Shown: one piece after another, positions 37,911 to 47,461 of the stretch
Layout of the letters: each line of letters opens with the position of its first letter
Position numbering within the stretch: position 1 is the stretch's first letter
Origin: Methyloceanibacter superfactus
GTDB taxonomy: Bacteria > Pseudomonadota > Alphaproteobacteria > Rhizobiales > Methyloligellaceae
DNA: 64,000 nt
Assembly (NCBI RefSeq): GCF_001723305.1
Contig: NZ_LPWF01000002.1
Location: 49,783-113,782, forward strand
Direction of reading: 5' to 3'
Made by a program: the position numbers and the translations under genes
The notes under the pieces: model-generated
Seen by the model: only the letters and a program-made list of their open reading frames with translations
What the model was told of the DNA's origin: nothing
Database searches by the model: none

Positions 37911-38850
37911 CTAGGCCGGTTTATGGGCCATGCCGTCATGCTTGGCCTGGACCTCGATGAACACGCGCCGGACCTCGGGGTAGCGCTCCTTGATCTTCCC
38001 CTCAAGCTGACTGACCGCCTTCTCGACCCTTTGGGATGAGATGCCGTCGGCAAAGTCGACGCTGAGCGCCAGCAGGATCTCGTGCGGCGCGAGATGCATG
38101 GTGCGCATCTCGTTGATGTGCAGAATATCCGGCGCATCGGCGATGATCCGGCGGATGCCGTTGACCACGGTGCGGCTGGCGGCCTCGCCGATCAGGAGCC
38201 CCTTCGTCTCCCGCGCCAGCAGGACCGCCGCCCCAGCCAAGATGCAGCCGATTGCAATTGAGGCAGCGCCGTCGGCCCATTCGAGGCCGAGCGAATAGGC
38301 GGCGCCCACGCCCGCGGCGGCGACGATGAGCCCGAGCATGGCGGCGCTGTCCTCGAACAGCACGGTGAAGGTGGCCGGGTCCTTGGACTGGCGGACGGCC
38401 CGCATCAGCTGAAACGGCCGCCTTGAACCCTGCGCCTTGCGGAACTCCTTATAGGCAATGCCCCAGCCGCGCCCTCGAAGACGAAGGCGCCGGCGAGCAC
38501 AATGTAGTTGATGAGGGGATTGGTGATCGGATGCGGATTGAGGAGCTTGTAGACGCCTCGTAGAACGAGATGCCGGCGCCCACGGCGAAGATCAGAATGG
38601 CGACGACGAAGGCCCAGAAGAAGATCTCCGCGCCGTAGCCGAACGGGTGGGCGGCGTCGGCGGGCTTCTTGGCGCGCCGCATGCCGAGCAGCAGCAAGCC
38701 CTGATTGCCCGTGTCGACGACCGAATGCACGCCCTCCGACATCATCGCCGATGAACCGGTGATGTAGGCGGCCACGAACTTGCTGATGGCGATGAGCGTG
38801 TTCGCCCCAAGCGCGGCGTAGATGACCTTACGGGAACTGCCCTCTTTCAC
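37911..38850 (-). CDS. Cation diffusion facilitator family transporter (frameshifted)
   Basis: Metal/proton antiporter of the CDF family, about 310 residues. GTG start (MKEGSSRKVIYAALGAN). The N-terminal part has the metal-site segment SGSSAMMSEGVHSVVDTGNQ and HPFGYGAEIFFWAF. Two or more indels between 38570 and 38410 disturb YKLLNPHPITNPLINYIVLA, after which FEDSAAMLGLIVAAAGVG and the cytoplasmic domain (ILHINEMRTMHLAPHEILLA) follow. The metal is not predictable. The intergenic stretch to the next gene (38851-39023) shows nothing else. Confidence 0.85.
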
Positions 38851-39023
38851 GCTCTCGTCTCCTCTTCTGCCCCGTCAATGTACAGAAAACCAACCGTCTC
38901 GGGCGCGGATCGTTGCATCGCGTGGGCTCGCGCCCGCGACGATCTGACCGGGATGTCCCCGGCGCTTTCATCCGAACTGTCACAGTGCGCCGGTAGTTTC
39001 CATCGCAAAGGAGGACCGAGGCC

Positions 39024-39788
39024 TTGTTCTCTCTCGCCGGGAAAAAAGCGCTGGTGATCGGCATCGCCAACGAGGAGTCGATTGCGTTCGGCTGTGCGCG
39101 GGCCTTCCGCGACCAGGGCGCCGAGCTTGCTGTCACCTATCAGAACGAGAAGGCGGAGCCCCATGTGCGGCCGGCGGCCGAGAAGCTCGCATCAGCACTC
39201 ATTCTGCCGTTAGACGTCCGGGACGATGGGCAATACGAGGCCGTGTTCGATCGCATTCGCCAGGCGTGGGGGCACATCGATATCTGCCTCCATGCCGTCG
39301 CGTTCTGTCCCAAGCAGGACCTTCATGCACCTGTGGTGGATTGTTCGCGCGACGGCTTCCTCACGGCCATGGATATCTCAGCCTATTCCTTCATTCGCAT
39401 GGTGAAGGGCGCCGCACCTCTGATGCGCGCGGGCGGCACCTGCATGACAATCTCATATGTCGGCGCGGGCAAGGTCGTGGAGCATTACAACATCATGGGA
39501 CCGGTCAAAGCCGCCCTGGAATCGGCAACGCGATATATGGCAGCGAGCTCGGCCCGAAGGGGCATCCGGGTGCATGCGCTGTCGCCCGGACCGCTCAAGA
39601 CCCGCGCGGCATCCGGCATCTCGCATTTCGAAGATCTCATGAAGGAAGCAGCGGATCGGGCGCCGATCCACCAACTCGTCACCAGCGAGGATGTCGCCGC
39701 CTTCGCCGCGTTCCTTGCGAGCAGACAGGCCGCCCACATTACCGGCGGCATCCATTACATCGATGGGGGTTACCACATCGTCGGCTGA
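39024..39788 (+). CDS. fabI: Enoyl-ACP reductase FabI-type (short-chain dehydrogenase)
   Basis: NADH-dependent enoyl-ACP reductase type of the SDR superfamily, 254 residues. TTG start with AAAGGAGG nine bases upstream. The cofactor segment VIGIANEESIAFGCARAF, ISYVGAGKVVEHYNIMGPVK with both conserved Tyr and the catalytic Lys (Y-x6-K), and HALSPGPLKTRAASGI are clear. It resembles the second, rhizobial-type FabI paralogue rather than the primary one, so fatty acid synthesis is likely but substrate preference is open. Confidence 0.85.
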   Translation: MFSLAGKKALVIGIANEESIAFGCARAFRDQGAELAVTYQNEKAEPHVRPAAEKLASALILPLDVRDDGQYEAVFDRIRQAWGHIDICLHAVAFCPKQDLHAPVVDCSRDGFLTAMDISAYSFIRMVKGAAPLMRAGGTCMTISYVGAGKVVEHYNIMGPVKAALESATRYMAASSARRGIRVHALSPGPLKTRAASGISHFEDLMKEAADRAPIHQLVTSEDVAAFAAFLASRQAAHITGGIHYIDGGYHIVG

Positions 39789-39877
39789 CGCCGCGGCGTG
39801 GCGTCCCGCCCCCGGGTGGCCTGCCCGAAAGCGCTGTGCGAGACTGCTTTTCGAGTCAGGACAGCCGCGGAGTTGGG

Positions 39878-41299
39878 ATGGCGGACGGCGAAGACGGCCT
39901 CAGCAAGTCGACAATCCTCGGCATGATCGCCATGGCCGTGGCCGTGTTCGTGGTCGCTAACGACTTCACCGCACTGTCCGTCGCCATCCCGGCCATCGAG
40001 AAGACCTTCGGCACCAGCGTCAACACCACGCAATGGGTGATCAACGGCTACGCCATGGTGTTCGGCGTGGCCATCGTCACCGGTGGCCGGCTCGCCGACA
40101 TGTTCGGCCGCCGGCGCATCTTCTTCATCGGCGCGGCGATCTTCGCCGTGTTCTCGGTGATCGGCGGCTTCTCGCCTGACATCTGGATGTTGCTCGCCTG
40201 CCGCTTCGTCATGGGCATCGGCGGCGCGATGATGTGGCCCGCCATTCTCGGCATGACCTTCAGCCTGTTGCCGAAGAGCAAGGCGGGGCTCGCCGGCGGT
40301 CTGATCATGGGCGCGGGCGGATTCGGCAACGCCTTCGGACCGCTGCTCGGCGGCGGTCTCACCGATACGATCGGCTGGCGCTGGGTGTTCTTCCTCAACC
40401 TGCCGATCGCCATCGCCGCGGTGATCATCACCTATCTCGTGGTCAAGCCGGATGCAGAGCGCAAGGACCACGACGGCATCGACTATCTCGGCATGGGCGT
40501 CCTCACCATTGGGCTCTTCGCGCTTCTGCTGGCGCTCGATCTCGGCACCCGCCAAGGCTGGACCGCACCGCTCATTCTCGGCCTGTTCGCGATGTCGGCG
40601 GTTGCGCTCGCCAAGTTCTTCTTCATCGAGCGCCGGGCGGGCGATCGCGCGCTCGTGCCGGACGACGTGATGCGCAACGGGAGCTTCGCCGCCGCGTGTC
40701 TCGCAACGCTGCTCATGTCGGCCCTCTATTTCGCCGCCCTGCTCTATCTGCCCCAGTTCATGTCGAAAGTGCTCGGGTTCAGCGCCGTCGAATCCGGCGC
40801 CGGGCTCCTGCCCATGATGGGCACGTTCGCGGCGACGTCGTTCATCGCCGGACGTCTCTACGCCAAGCTCGGGCCGAAGGTGAGCGTCACCGGCGGGGCG
40901 CTGTTCCTGGCGGCGGGGATGTTCCTGCTGTCGCGCATTACCGCCAGCACTGTCTACGACGAGTTGATCTTCGGCATGGTCGTGCTCGGGATCGGCGTCG
41001 GGCTGTTCTATTCGGCGATCACCACCGCGGCGATCACCGCGCTCGACGATTCACGCGCGAGCCTCGGCGGCGCCATCGTCTACATGGCGCAGATCGCCGG
41101 CGGCTCGATCGGGCTCGGCGTGAATACCGCCATCGTCCTCAGCGCCGCGCATATGGCGGACGGCATCGCCATCGCCTTCCTGGTGGATGCGGTCCTGGCG
41201 GTCTGCGGCGCGGCGGTGGCGCTGTTCTTCGTCGGCGGTACGCTCAGCAAGGCCAAGCTGGAGGCGGCGTGGCCCCATCGCCACCGGGCGCACCCCTGA
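39878..41299 (+). CDS. MFS transporter, DHA2 (EmrB/QacA) family
   Basis: Drug/proton antiporter-type major facilitator with about 14 membrane segments in 473 residues. Motif A is GGRLADMFGRRRIFFIG; motif C-like AFGPLLGGGLTDTIGWRW and the DHA2 start VANDFTALSVAIPAIEKTFG are visible. ATG 39878. No adjacent membrane fusion protein gene or TetR-type regulator is present, so the exported compound is unknown. Confidence 0.9.
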   Translation: MADGEDGLSKSTILGMIAMAVAVFVVANDFTALSVAIPAIEKTFGTSVNTTQWVINGYAMVFGVAIVTGGRLADMFGRRRIFFIGAAIFAVFSVIGGFSPDIWMLLACRFVMGIGGAMMWPAILGMTFSLLPKSKAGLAGGLIMGAGGFGNAFGPLLGGGLTDTIGWRWVFFLNLPIAIAAVIITYLVVKPDAERKDHDGIDYLGMGVLTIGLFALLLALDLGTRQGWTAPLILGLFAMSAVALAKFFFIERRAGDRALVPDDVMRNGSFAAACLATLLMSALYFAALLYLPQFMSKVLGFSAVESGAGLLPMMGTFAATSFIAGRLYAKLGPKVSVTGGALFLAAGMFLLSRITASTVYDELIFGMVVLGIGVGLFYSAITTAAITALDDSRASLGGAIVYMAQIAGGSIGLGVNTAIVLSAAHMADGIAIAFLVDAVLAVCGAAVALFFVGGTLSKAKLEAAWPHRHRAHP

Positions 41300-41486
41300 C
41301 GGCCATCCGGCCAGGATACGCGCGATACGGGCAATCGTCATCGCCTAAACCTATGAAAACGCGACGATTTCAGAAACATTCGGGCTATCGCCCTGCGCCG
41401 CCTCATGCGACACTCGCGCCACGACTCGTGAGGCGCGGCCACGGTTCGGCGGACCGTCGCGCCGTGGTGATGGGGGACATTTCCGA

Positions 41487-42341
41487 ATGCTGGTTTGGCG
41501 TGGTGGAGCGTTTCGGCAGGCCGCGGGCGTCGTGCTGATGGCCGGCGTGGCGGCCGCCGTGGTTTCACCGTCACCCGCGGCAGCGGAACCCGAGGCCGGC
41601 AGATCGGTCACCCTCGGGGCCGCGGCGATCGTCAAACCCAAATACGAAGGCTCCGACGAGCACGAGTATATCCCCATCCCGATCATCATTCCGCGGCTCT
41701 CCGAGAGCCCGGATGAAGATCCTTCGGCGTTCAAGTCATTCCGCAAGCGGGTGAGCTTTCGCGGCCTCGACGACATCCGCATCAGGGTCCTCGGCGGCGA
41801 GAGACTCCAGTTCGGCGCGGTGACCGGCTACATCACCGATCGCGACCAGAATGACGGCGACCAGCTGCGCGGTTGGGGGAACGTCGAAGGCGGACTGGTG
41901 CTCGGCGCCTATTCCGGCTTCAGCATGGGTGCTTTCGAGTTCGATGCGGCGATCCTCGAGAAGGTCACCGGCGACGAATCCGGATTCGAGATGCGGTTCG
42001 GCGTCGAGACGACGCGGCAGCTCACGGAGCGCACGACGGTCGTGGCGCGGCTCGGCACGACGCTCGCGAGCGAGGAATACATGCAGACCTATTTCGGCGT
42101 GACCGCGAGCCAGGCGGCGCGCTCGCGGGCCGGTGTGCCGGTCTACACGCCCGACGCCGGCATCAAGGACGTCTATTTCGAGCTCGGCGGGACGGTCGAT
42201 CTTACCGACCGCTGGCTGCTGAAGGCGGGAGGGCGCTACGGCCGCTTGCTCGGGGACGCGGCGGACAGCCCGGTCGTCGAGGCGGAGAATCAATTATCCG
42301 GCGTGCTCGGCCTGGGCTACCGGTTCAGCCTGCCGCAATAG
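41487..42341 (+). CDS. MipA/OmpV family outer membrane protein
   Basis: 284 residues. Signal peptide (VVLMAGVAAAVVSPSPAAA), then a beta-barrel pattern opening with GAAAIVKPKYEGSDEHEYIP, the typical MipA/OmpV entry, and ending GVLGLGYRFSLPQ with a terminal aromatic barrel strand. Family members include a murein hydrolase-transglycosylase scaffold and various porin-like proteins; the specific role is unknown. The 187 bp before it hold no gene I can support. Confidence 0.88.
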   Translation: MLVWRGGAFRQAAGVVLMAGVAAAVVSPSPAAAEPEAGRSVTLGAAAIVKPKYEGSDEHEYIPIPIIIPRLSESPDEDPSAFKSFRKRVSFRGLDDIRIRVLGGERLQFGAVTGYITDRDQNDGDQLRGWGNVEGGLVLGAYSGFSMGAFEFDAAILEKVTGDESGFEMRFGVETTRQLTERTTVVARLGTTLASEEYMQTYFGVTASQAARSRAGVPVYTPDAGIKDVYFELGGTVDLTDRWLLKAGGRYGRLLGDAADSPVVEAENQLSGVLGLGYRFSLPQ

Positions 42342-42387
42342 GCCTGCCGCCAAATCCGTCGCGAGATCACGCCTTTTTTAAGGGGAG

Positions 42388-42429
42388 GTGGTGCCGCAAG
42401 AGATTCGAACCCCCGACCTACGCATTACG
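42388..42429 (-). repeat. Displaced 3' half of tRNA-Thr (distal att-like repeat)
   Basis: 42 bp matching the CCA, acceptor, T arm and anticodon-stem 3' side of the tRNA-Thr at 43319-43394, with a 2-base gap, and stopping exactly at the anticodon. It has no 5' half and cannot be a working tRNA. With the matching segment 43318-43361 it brackets about 0.9 kb. Confidence 0.85.
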
Positions 42430-42520
42430 GGCTGCTAGCCGGCGCGGACGGATTCCGGCGAATCGACCACCTTTAATCTCAGCAAAACAGAGGCTTAGTA
42501 GCCAATTGCCAAGCGTGCGC

Positions 42521-43093
42521 TCAGTCGATGCGGCGGAAGTAGTACCGCGCGAAAAACGGCTCGCTGAGCGATGAGCCATCGCCGCCGCCGACGGTCAGGA
42601 TATATGTGCCACCCACGGCCAACGGGGTCCAGCTGGCCGGCTGCCTAAAGGTCGCGATCCGACCTGCATAGGCCGTCGCTTCCCCGCTCGGATCGCCCAC
42701 CATGGAGAGGCGAACGCTGTTGGGTTTCCGCAAGTGCACAACGCTGGCGTACATCCTGATTTCCCGGGTGTTGATGTCGAAATACGGGCGCGACCACATC
42801 AAGATCGTATGAAACTCTGGACCTTCACCCGCCTGGTACGAAACCACGCCGTCAGCCTGAGCGAACCCCCCGATGTCGAGAGAGCCGTTGAAGTCGGCAA
42901 CGTGCGTATTGTACGCCCAATCGAAGGCGCCATAGCCCACGCTCGCCAGCGGTCCTTCGTTAAATTCGCTTCTGAGGTATTCGTATGTCTGTGACAGAGC
43001 GACTCCTGGCAACAAGCAGGAGACGAGCAGCGCCCAGAACGCGCACATGATGACGCGGAAAGGTCGTGGATGCGAGAAGCCGGATAGGGTCAT
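42521..43093 (-). CDS. Hypothetical secreted protein inside the tRNA-flanked segment
   Basis: 190 residues from ATG 43093. Signal peptide (VIMCAFWALLVSCLLPGVA, cleavage near LSQ), then a beta-rich mature part (YEYLRSEFNEGPLASVGYG, DWAYNTHVADFNGSLDIGGF, YILTVGGGDGSSLSEPF). No domain is recognised. Codon use and GC appear lower than in flanking genes, in line with acquired DNA. It is the only gene between the two tRNA-derived repeats; no integrase accompanies it. Confidence 0.65.
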   Translation of the reverse strand: MTLSGFSHPRPFRVIMCAFWALLVSCLLPGVALSQTYEYLRSEFNEGPLASVGYGAFDWAYNTHVADFNGSLDIGGFAQADGVVSYQAGEGPEFHTILMWSRPYFDINTREIRMYASVVHLRKPNSVRLSMVGDPSGEATAYAGRIATFRQPASWTPLAVGGTYILTVGGGDGSSLSEPFFARYYFRRID

Positions 43094-43317
43094 CGGTTTG
43101 AATTCCTCCGCTTGTCCCAACAGAGTCACTCACCGATTATCGCTAACATCATGGAAAACAGCGCCGCCTTGATCCAGAACAACAGCGGCGAACCCTTTTG
43201 GCCAGGAGAAGAAACCTAAGCCGCGCCCTACAAGCGATCTCGTGGCGCGCCCCAGCACTTAGATAGCACTTAAGCCCTGGTGGGGTTCTGGTTCTGCCCT
43301 GCTAAGTCCTTAATTTT

Positions 43318-43394
<77 letters not shown>

Positions 43395-43530
43395 GCCGGC
43401 GCCGGAAACCATAGGCGGCGCGGGTAAAGGAAGCTTGACGGCTGAGCGCAAAGCCTCGGCCCCGTGCTTAAAGCCAATATCGACATGGCGCAAGCTGGTC
43501 GCCCGGCCGCGAGCGCACGCAAACCCGAAG

Positions 43531-45207
43531 TCAGCGGATCTGTGCCGCGCGCAGGCGCTCCAGCGAGGTCGGGCTCTCGTCCGGGTCGGGCTGCGACACG
43601 CCCGGATCGTCGGGCGGGCGCGTGGGCACGAAGATCGACGGCGCGGGCTTAGGGGCCATGGCGCTCGCGTCGCGCGGCAGGGCTTCGTCCTTGAGCGCCG
43701 CGGTATCTTTTGACGGCGCGGTCTCCTTCACCTCGGCCTTGGGCGTTGCGGACTCCTTCAGTGCCGGCTTGTCCACGCGCGCCTCAGTGACGACCGGCGT
43801 CACATCGACCACCACGGGCGGCGCGGCGCTCTCCGGCTCAGGCTCCGGGCGCGGACTTGGGCTCCATGGCGCTCGCGTCGCGCGGTGGCTCCAAATGCTC
43901 CTCGAGCAGCGTCTCGTCGCCGCGGCCGATGGCGTCGGCCGGGGCCTTCCACTCGAAGGCATCGACGGCGCGGAGACCGGCGACACGGGCAGCCAGCGGT
44001 CCGACACATAGCCGTCAGCGATCCAGGCGCGGTCGCGCGGCGCGCGCACGGCGCGTCCGAGCCATTCGCGCTCGCGGCCCTTGTCGCCATCGCCGCCTTC
44101 GATGCGGGCCATCAGGGTGCAGATGCGCGCCGACGGACGGTCTTCGACATAGGGCGCGAGCGCATCGCGGGCCACCTGCCACTCATGGGCCTCGACGGCG
44201 GCGTTGGCGACGGCAATGGCGCCTTCGAGATCGTTCGGCGTGAGGCCGGCGAGATATTCGACGCGCTTCAACCGGTCGCGCGGGGACAGGCCCGGCTTGG
44301 CGAAGGCGTAGGCCACGGCGAGGTCGGGATGGGGCGACAGCTTCCAGGTGCGGGTGATCTGGCGCGAGGCGGCGCGGGCCTCGCCCTTGGAGGCGAAGAT
44401 GCGGCCGGCAAGCTCGGCCGCCGGCACCAGCGACGGCGCCAGCCGCAGCGCCTCGTTGGCGAGCGTCAGCGCCTTGTCGGGGTTGAAGGCCTCGGCCTCG
44501 CGCGCTTCGGCCGTCAGCAGCACGGCCCGGCGGCGATTGGCGATGTCGGTCTGCACATGGCCGTTCTGACGGGCGATGGCGAGCGTGTTCAGCGCGCCGT
44601 CCCAATCGCCGGCACGGGCCTGGATATCGAACAGCGCGTTGACGCCCCATGCGAGCTTTGGATCGCGGTGCACCGCTTCCTCGGCGAGCGTCCGCGCGGC
44701 GTCCACATCGTTGCTGCGCTGGGCCTCGAGGAACAGGCCGCGCACGCCGAGAAGCTGCGTCTCAGGCTGGTCGAGCATCTTCTCGAACGCGCGCCGTGCC
44801 GCCGCCTTGTCGCCTTTGAGCTGGGCGGCTTGCGCCTTGAGCAGCGCCGTCAACGGCTCGCGCGGCAGATTGCGCCCGGCGATGCCGGCATAGCGCTGGG
44901 CGAGCGCGCGGTCACCGACGCCGATGGCGAGAAGCCCGCGCGACAGCGCCTCGTGTCCTTGCTGGCGCCGCTTCTCCTTGACGTAGGCCGCCATGGCGGC
45001 TGGCCGCGTCCACACATAACGCAGCACCGCGAAGGCGAGGATGACGAAGGCGACGAGCGCGACCACCGCGATGGAGGCGACAAAAGCGCTGGCCTGGATC
45101 TGATAGCCGAGCCACTCGATCGTCACGGTGCCGGGCCGGTCGGCGAGCCAGGCGAGCCCGAGCGCCACCGCGACGATGAACAGAATGAAAAACAGAATGC
45201 GGGTCAT
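43531..45207 (-). CDS. hemY: HemY-like inner membrane TPR protein
   Basis: Alphaproteobacterial HemY N-terminal family protein encoded at the end of the heme operon; its role in heme synthesis is unproven. Two N-terminal membrane helices (ILFFILFIVAVALGLAWL; ASAFVASIAVVALVAFVIL) are followed by TPR-like helical pairs (ALSRGLLAIGVGDRALAQRY, AGDWDGALNTLAIARQNG) and a Pro/Ala/Lys-rich tail ending TSLERLRAAQIR. A pair of compensating indels (about 43965 and 43870) garbles WKAPADAIGRGDETLLEEH. A short repeated segment, PRDASAM, occurs twice in the tail. Confidence 0.85.
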   Translation of the reverse strand: MTRILFFILFIVAVALGLAWLADRPGTVTIEWLGYQIQASAFVASIAVVALVAFVILAFAVLRYVWTRPAAMAAYVKEKRRQQGHEALSRGLLAIGVGDRALAQRYAGIAGRNLPREPLTALLKAQAAQLKGDKAAARRAFEKMLDQPETQLLGVRGLFLEAQRSNDVDAARTLAEEAVHRDPKLAWGVNALFDIQARAGDWDGALNTLAIARQNGHVQTDIANRRRAVLLTAEAREAEAFNPDKALTLANEALRLAPSLVPAAELAGRIFASKGEARAASRQITRTWKLSPHPDLAVAYAFAKPGLSPRDRLKRVEYLAGLTPNDLEGAIAVANAAVEAHEWQVARDALAPYVEDRPSARICTLMARIEGGDGDKGREREWLGRAVRAPRDRAWIADGYVSDRWLPVSPVSAPSMPSSGRPRPTPSAAATRRCSRSIWSHRATRAPWSPSPRPEPEPESAAPPVVVDVTPVVTEARVDKPALKESATPKAEVKETAPSKDTAALKDEALPRDASAMAPKPAPSIFVPTRPPDDPGVSQPDPDESPTSLERLRAAQIR

Positions 45208-45210
45208 CGG

Positions 45211-46692
45211 CTAATTTTGCTCGTTGGTTTGATCTGCGCCCCGCGCGCCGCCCCCGCCGAGGGAAACGAGCAAGATATTCTCCAGCCGTTGCAGCGTGTC
45301 GTCGGCGCCGAGCCGCGCACGCGCCTGGTCGAGCCAGGTGGCGAACGCAGCACGCGGCGCGCCTTGCAATTTGTCGACTTCGGCGACGCTCGCGGCGAGA
45401 TCGCCTTGCTCGAGTTGCGCCTCGGCGCGCGACAACACGGCGTCCGGTCCGTCGCCCTCGGCCTCCGCGTCGATGCGCTTGACCTTCACCAGGGACTCCG
45501 CGCTCGCCACGAAGCGGTCGATGATCGAACCCTCGGCGGCGGGCGCCGGCGTCAGCTCGGCTCTCGTCTTCTTGAATGAGCGGATAAGCTCCGGCAGCGT
45601 CGGGATGCCGGTGTCCTCGTAATCCAGCAACCGGCCGAGATCGCCGGCACCGGGCGATAGGGCCGCCAAGGTGGCAAGCTCTGTCGCGTAAGGGCGTCCT
45701 TCGCTGACCGCGGCGCGCAGATTGGCGAAGGCGATCGCTTGCGTGGCCGCCTTGGTGTCCTCGGACTCCTCGCCCACGGCGTCGAGCAGGGCCGGGAGAC
45801 CGGCCTCGAGCTTCGACAGCCGCTCGTCGATGACGGCGATCTCCGGCACGAGGCGCGCCGCCTCGCCGGCGCTCAGCTCGGCGTTGGCCAGCGCCCGCAG
45901 CTTGGCGTCGAGCCCGGCGATCTCCTTGCGCAACGCTTCGAGCGACGCGGCATTCGCGGATTTGGCTTCGGCCAGCGCGCTCTCGAGCTTGCCGTCCAGG
46001 CGTTGCTCGGCGGCGCCGATCTGCTGGCTGATCGCCGCCGCATCGCCCACCGAGCCGCCGTCCTTGGCCGCTTCCGCCATGGCCTTGAAGCTGGTTTCGA
46101 TCTGGGCGACCCGGTCGGACAGGCCGGAAACTTCCGGCGGGAGCTTGGCTTCCTGGCCTTCGAGCGCGGCGATCTTCGCTTCGAGCTTGGACATTTCCTC
46201 GGCCAAGGCCGCCCCGGTGTCGGGCGCCGGTGCGCCCTCGAGCTTGGCGATGCGGCTTTCGAGCGGGGAAAGATCCGGCGCTTCCGCCTGCTTGTTCATG
46301 GATTGGGGCAGATAGACCCAGGCAAGAGCGAGCGCGCCGGCGCCGGCCAAACCACCGAGCAACCCCGCGGTGAGATTGCCGAGGATTCGCCCGCCGCCGG
46401 AACCGCGAGCCTTTGGCGGCGCTGCGGTCTCGTGACATTCGGTCTCGTCAGGTTCGGTCTCGGGCGGCTCCAGCGCGGCGGTTTCTTCCGTTTCGGCTTC
46501 CGTCCCGGAGACATCCTCGTTCGACTCGTTCGTCTTCGACTCGTCGTCCTTGGTCGCCGCCGCCTTGGCCGTGACGTCTTCGGCGGTCTCCGGCTCGACG
46601 GTCACCTCGGTGGCCGTGCCCTCGATGGTCGGCACCGGACGGGTGCCCGCCTGGTCCTGGCCGTTGTCCTTTTTGCCGAAGGCGCCCACCAT
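45211..46692 (-). CDS. Alphaproteobacterial Mic60/mitofilin-like membrane protein
   Basis: 493 residues: an acidic N-terminal region (VEPETAEDVTAKAA, TETEETAALEPPE-type), one membrane helix (LTAGLLGGLAGAGALALAWV, about residues 107-126), a long coiled coil (LESRIAKLEGAPAP through AGLDAKLRALANAELSAGEA) and a C-terminal mitofilin-like domain (AFATWLDQARARLGADDTL). Location between hemD and hemY is the recognised context of alphaproteobacterial Mic60, a homologue of the mitochondrial crista-shaping protein that bends membranes. Assignment rests on layout and context. Confidence 0.8.
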   Translation of the reverse strand: MVGAFGKKDNGQDQAGTRPVPTIEGTATEVTVEPETAEDVTAKAAATKDDESKTNESNEDVSGTEAETEETAALEPPETEPDETECHETAAPPKARGSGGGRILGNLTAGLLGGLAGAGALALAWVYLPQSMNKQAEAPDLSPLESRIAKLEGAPAPDTGAALAEEMSKLEAKIAALEGQEAKLPPEVSGLSDRVAQIETSFKAMAEAAKDGGSVGDAAAISQQIGAAEQRLDGKLESALAEAKSANAASLEALRKEIAGLDAKLRALANAELSAGEAARLVPEIAVIDERLSKLEAGLPALLDAVGEESEDTKAATQAIAFANLRAAVSEGRPYATELATLAALSPGAGDLGRLLDYEDTGIPTLPELIRSFKKTRAELTPAPAAEGSIIDRFVASAESLVKVKRIDAEAEGDGPDAVLSRAEAQLEQGDLAASVAEVDKLQGAPRAAFATWLDQARARLGADDTLQRLENILLVSLGGGGARGADQTNEQN

Positions 46693-46729
46693 CAGTTCAT
46701 CACCTTTACGTCCTGAAGAATCGCGTCTC

Positions 46730-47461
46730 TCACGAAGATGGCGCGTCGGAGTCCAAGAGCGCAAGGACATCTTCCTCGCGCGGGTGCGCCGCCACGCGCA
46801 CCGCAAGACCCAATGGTGTTACCGCTTCTGCTACCGCCTGCGACAGGCAATAGCAAACGAGGCTCCTCGCTTGCGTTACCACGCCGTGACGCTCGGCAAG
46901 CGCGGCAAATGTCTTGGCGGTCCGCGGCGACAGGAGGATGACGCCGGTGATGTCACCGGAGACGAGACCGGAGACGATCTCGTCGGGCAGCGCTCTGGCC
47001 GGATGCGACCGATACAGCACGGGGCGGCGGAAGGTGAAGCCTTCCTCCTCGAGCGCCGGCTTGAGATCGTAGGCCACCGCCTCGGCGGCGACATGTACGA
47101 GCGCCCCCTTCTCGGGATGGAGCTCCTGGCGAATGAGCGGCAACAGGCCCGCGGCGGTGCCGGGGCCGATGGTGACCTCGGTGAAACCGATCCGCCGCGC
47201 CGACCGGGCCGTGGCTTCGCCGACGGCGAAGAGCGGCAACCCCAGCGCTTGCGGCAAGGCTTCATGCGCCTCGAGCGCCCGCAGCGCGTTGCGGCTGGTG
47301 ACGATGAGCGCCTGCGCGCCATCGAGATCGAGCGGCACGTCGGGCAGAAACTCGATCGCCAGCAACGGCGCCAGCACGGGATCGTGCCCATGCGCGGCGA
47401 GCGCCTCCGCCTCGCGGGTCGCATCGAATTCAGGCCTGGTCACCAGCACGCGCATTGTCAT
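46730..47461 (-). CDS. hemD: Uroporphyrinogen-III synthase
   Basis: Closes and inverts hydroxymethylbilane to uroporphyrinogen III, the branch point to heme and cobalamin. 243 residues with VLVTRPEFDATREAEALA, LIVTSRNALRAL, FAVGEATARSARRIGF and VLLYR-like/ILLSPRTAKTFAAL motifs. The ATG overlaps the hemC stop by 4 bp; mic60 starts 37 bp downstream. Confidence 0.93.
   Translation of the reverse strand: MTMRVLVTRPEFDATREAEALAAHGHDPVLAPLLAIEFLPDVPLDLDGAQALIVTSRNALRALEAHEALPQALGLPLFAVGEATARSARRIGFTEVTIGPGTAAGLLPLIRQELHPEKGALVHVAAEAVAYDLKPALEEEGFTFRRPVLYRSHPARALPDEIVSGLVSGDITGVILLSPRTAKTFAALAERHGVVTQARSLVCYCLSQAVAEAVTPLGLAVRVAAHPREEDVLALLDSDAPSS

Noticed and set aside
42388..42429. Second tRNA-Thr gene
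   Set aside because: Only the 3' half is present; D arm and 5' acceptor strand are missing.
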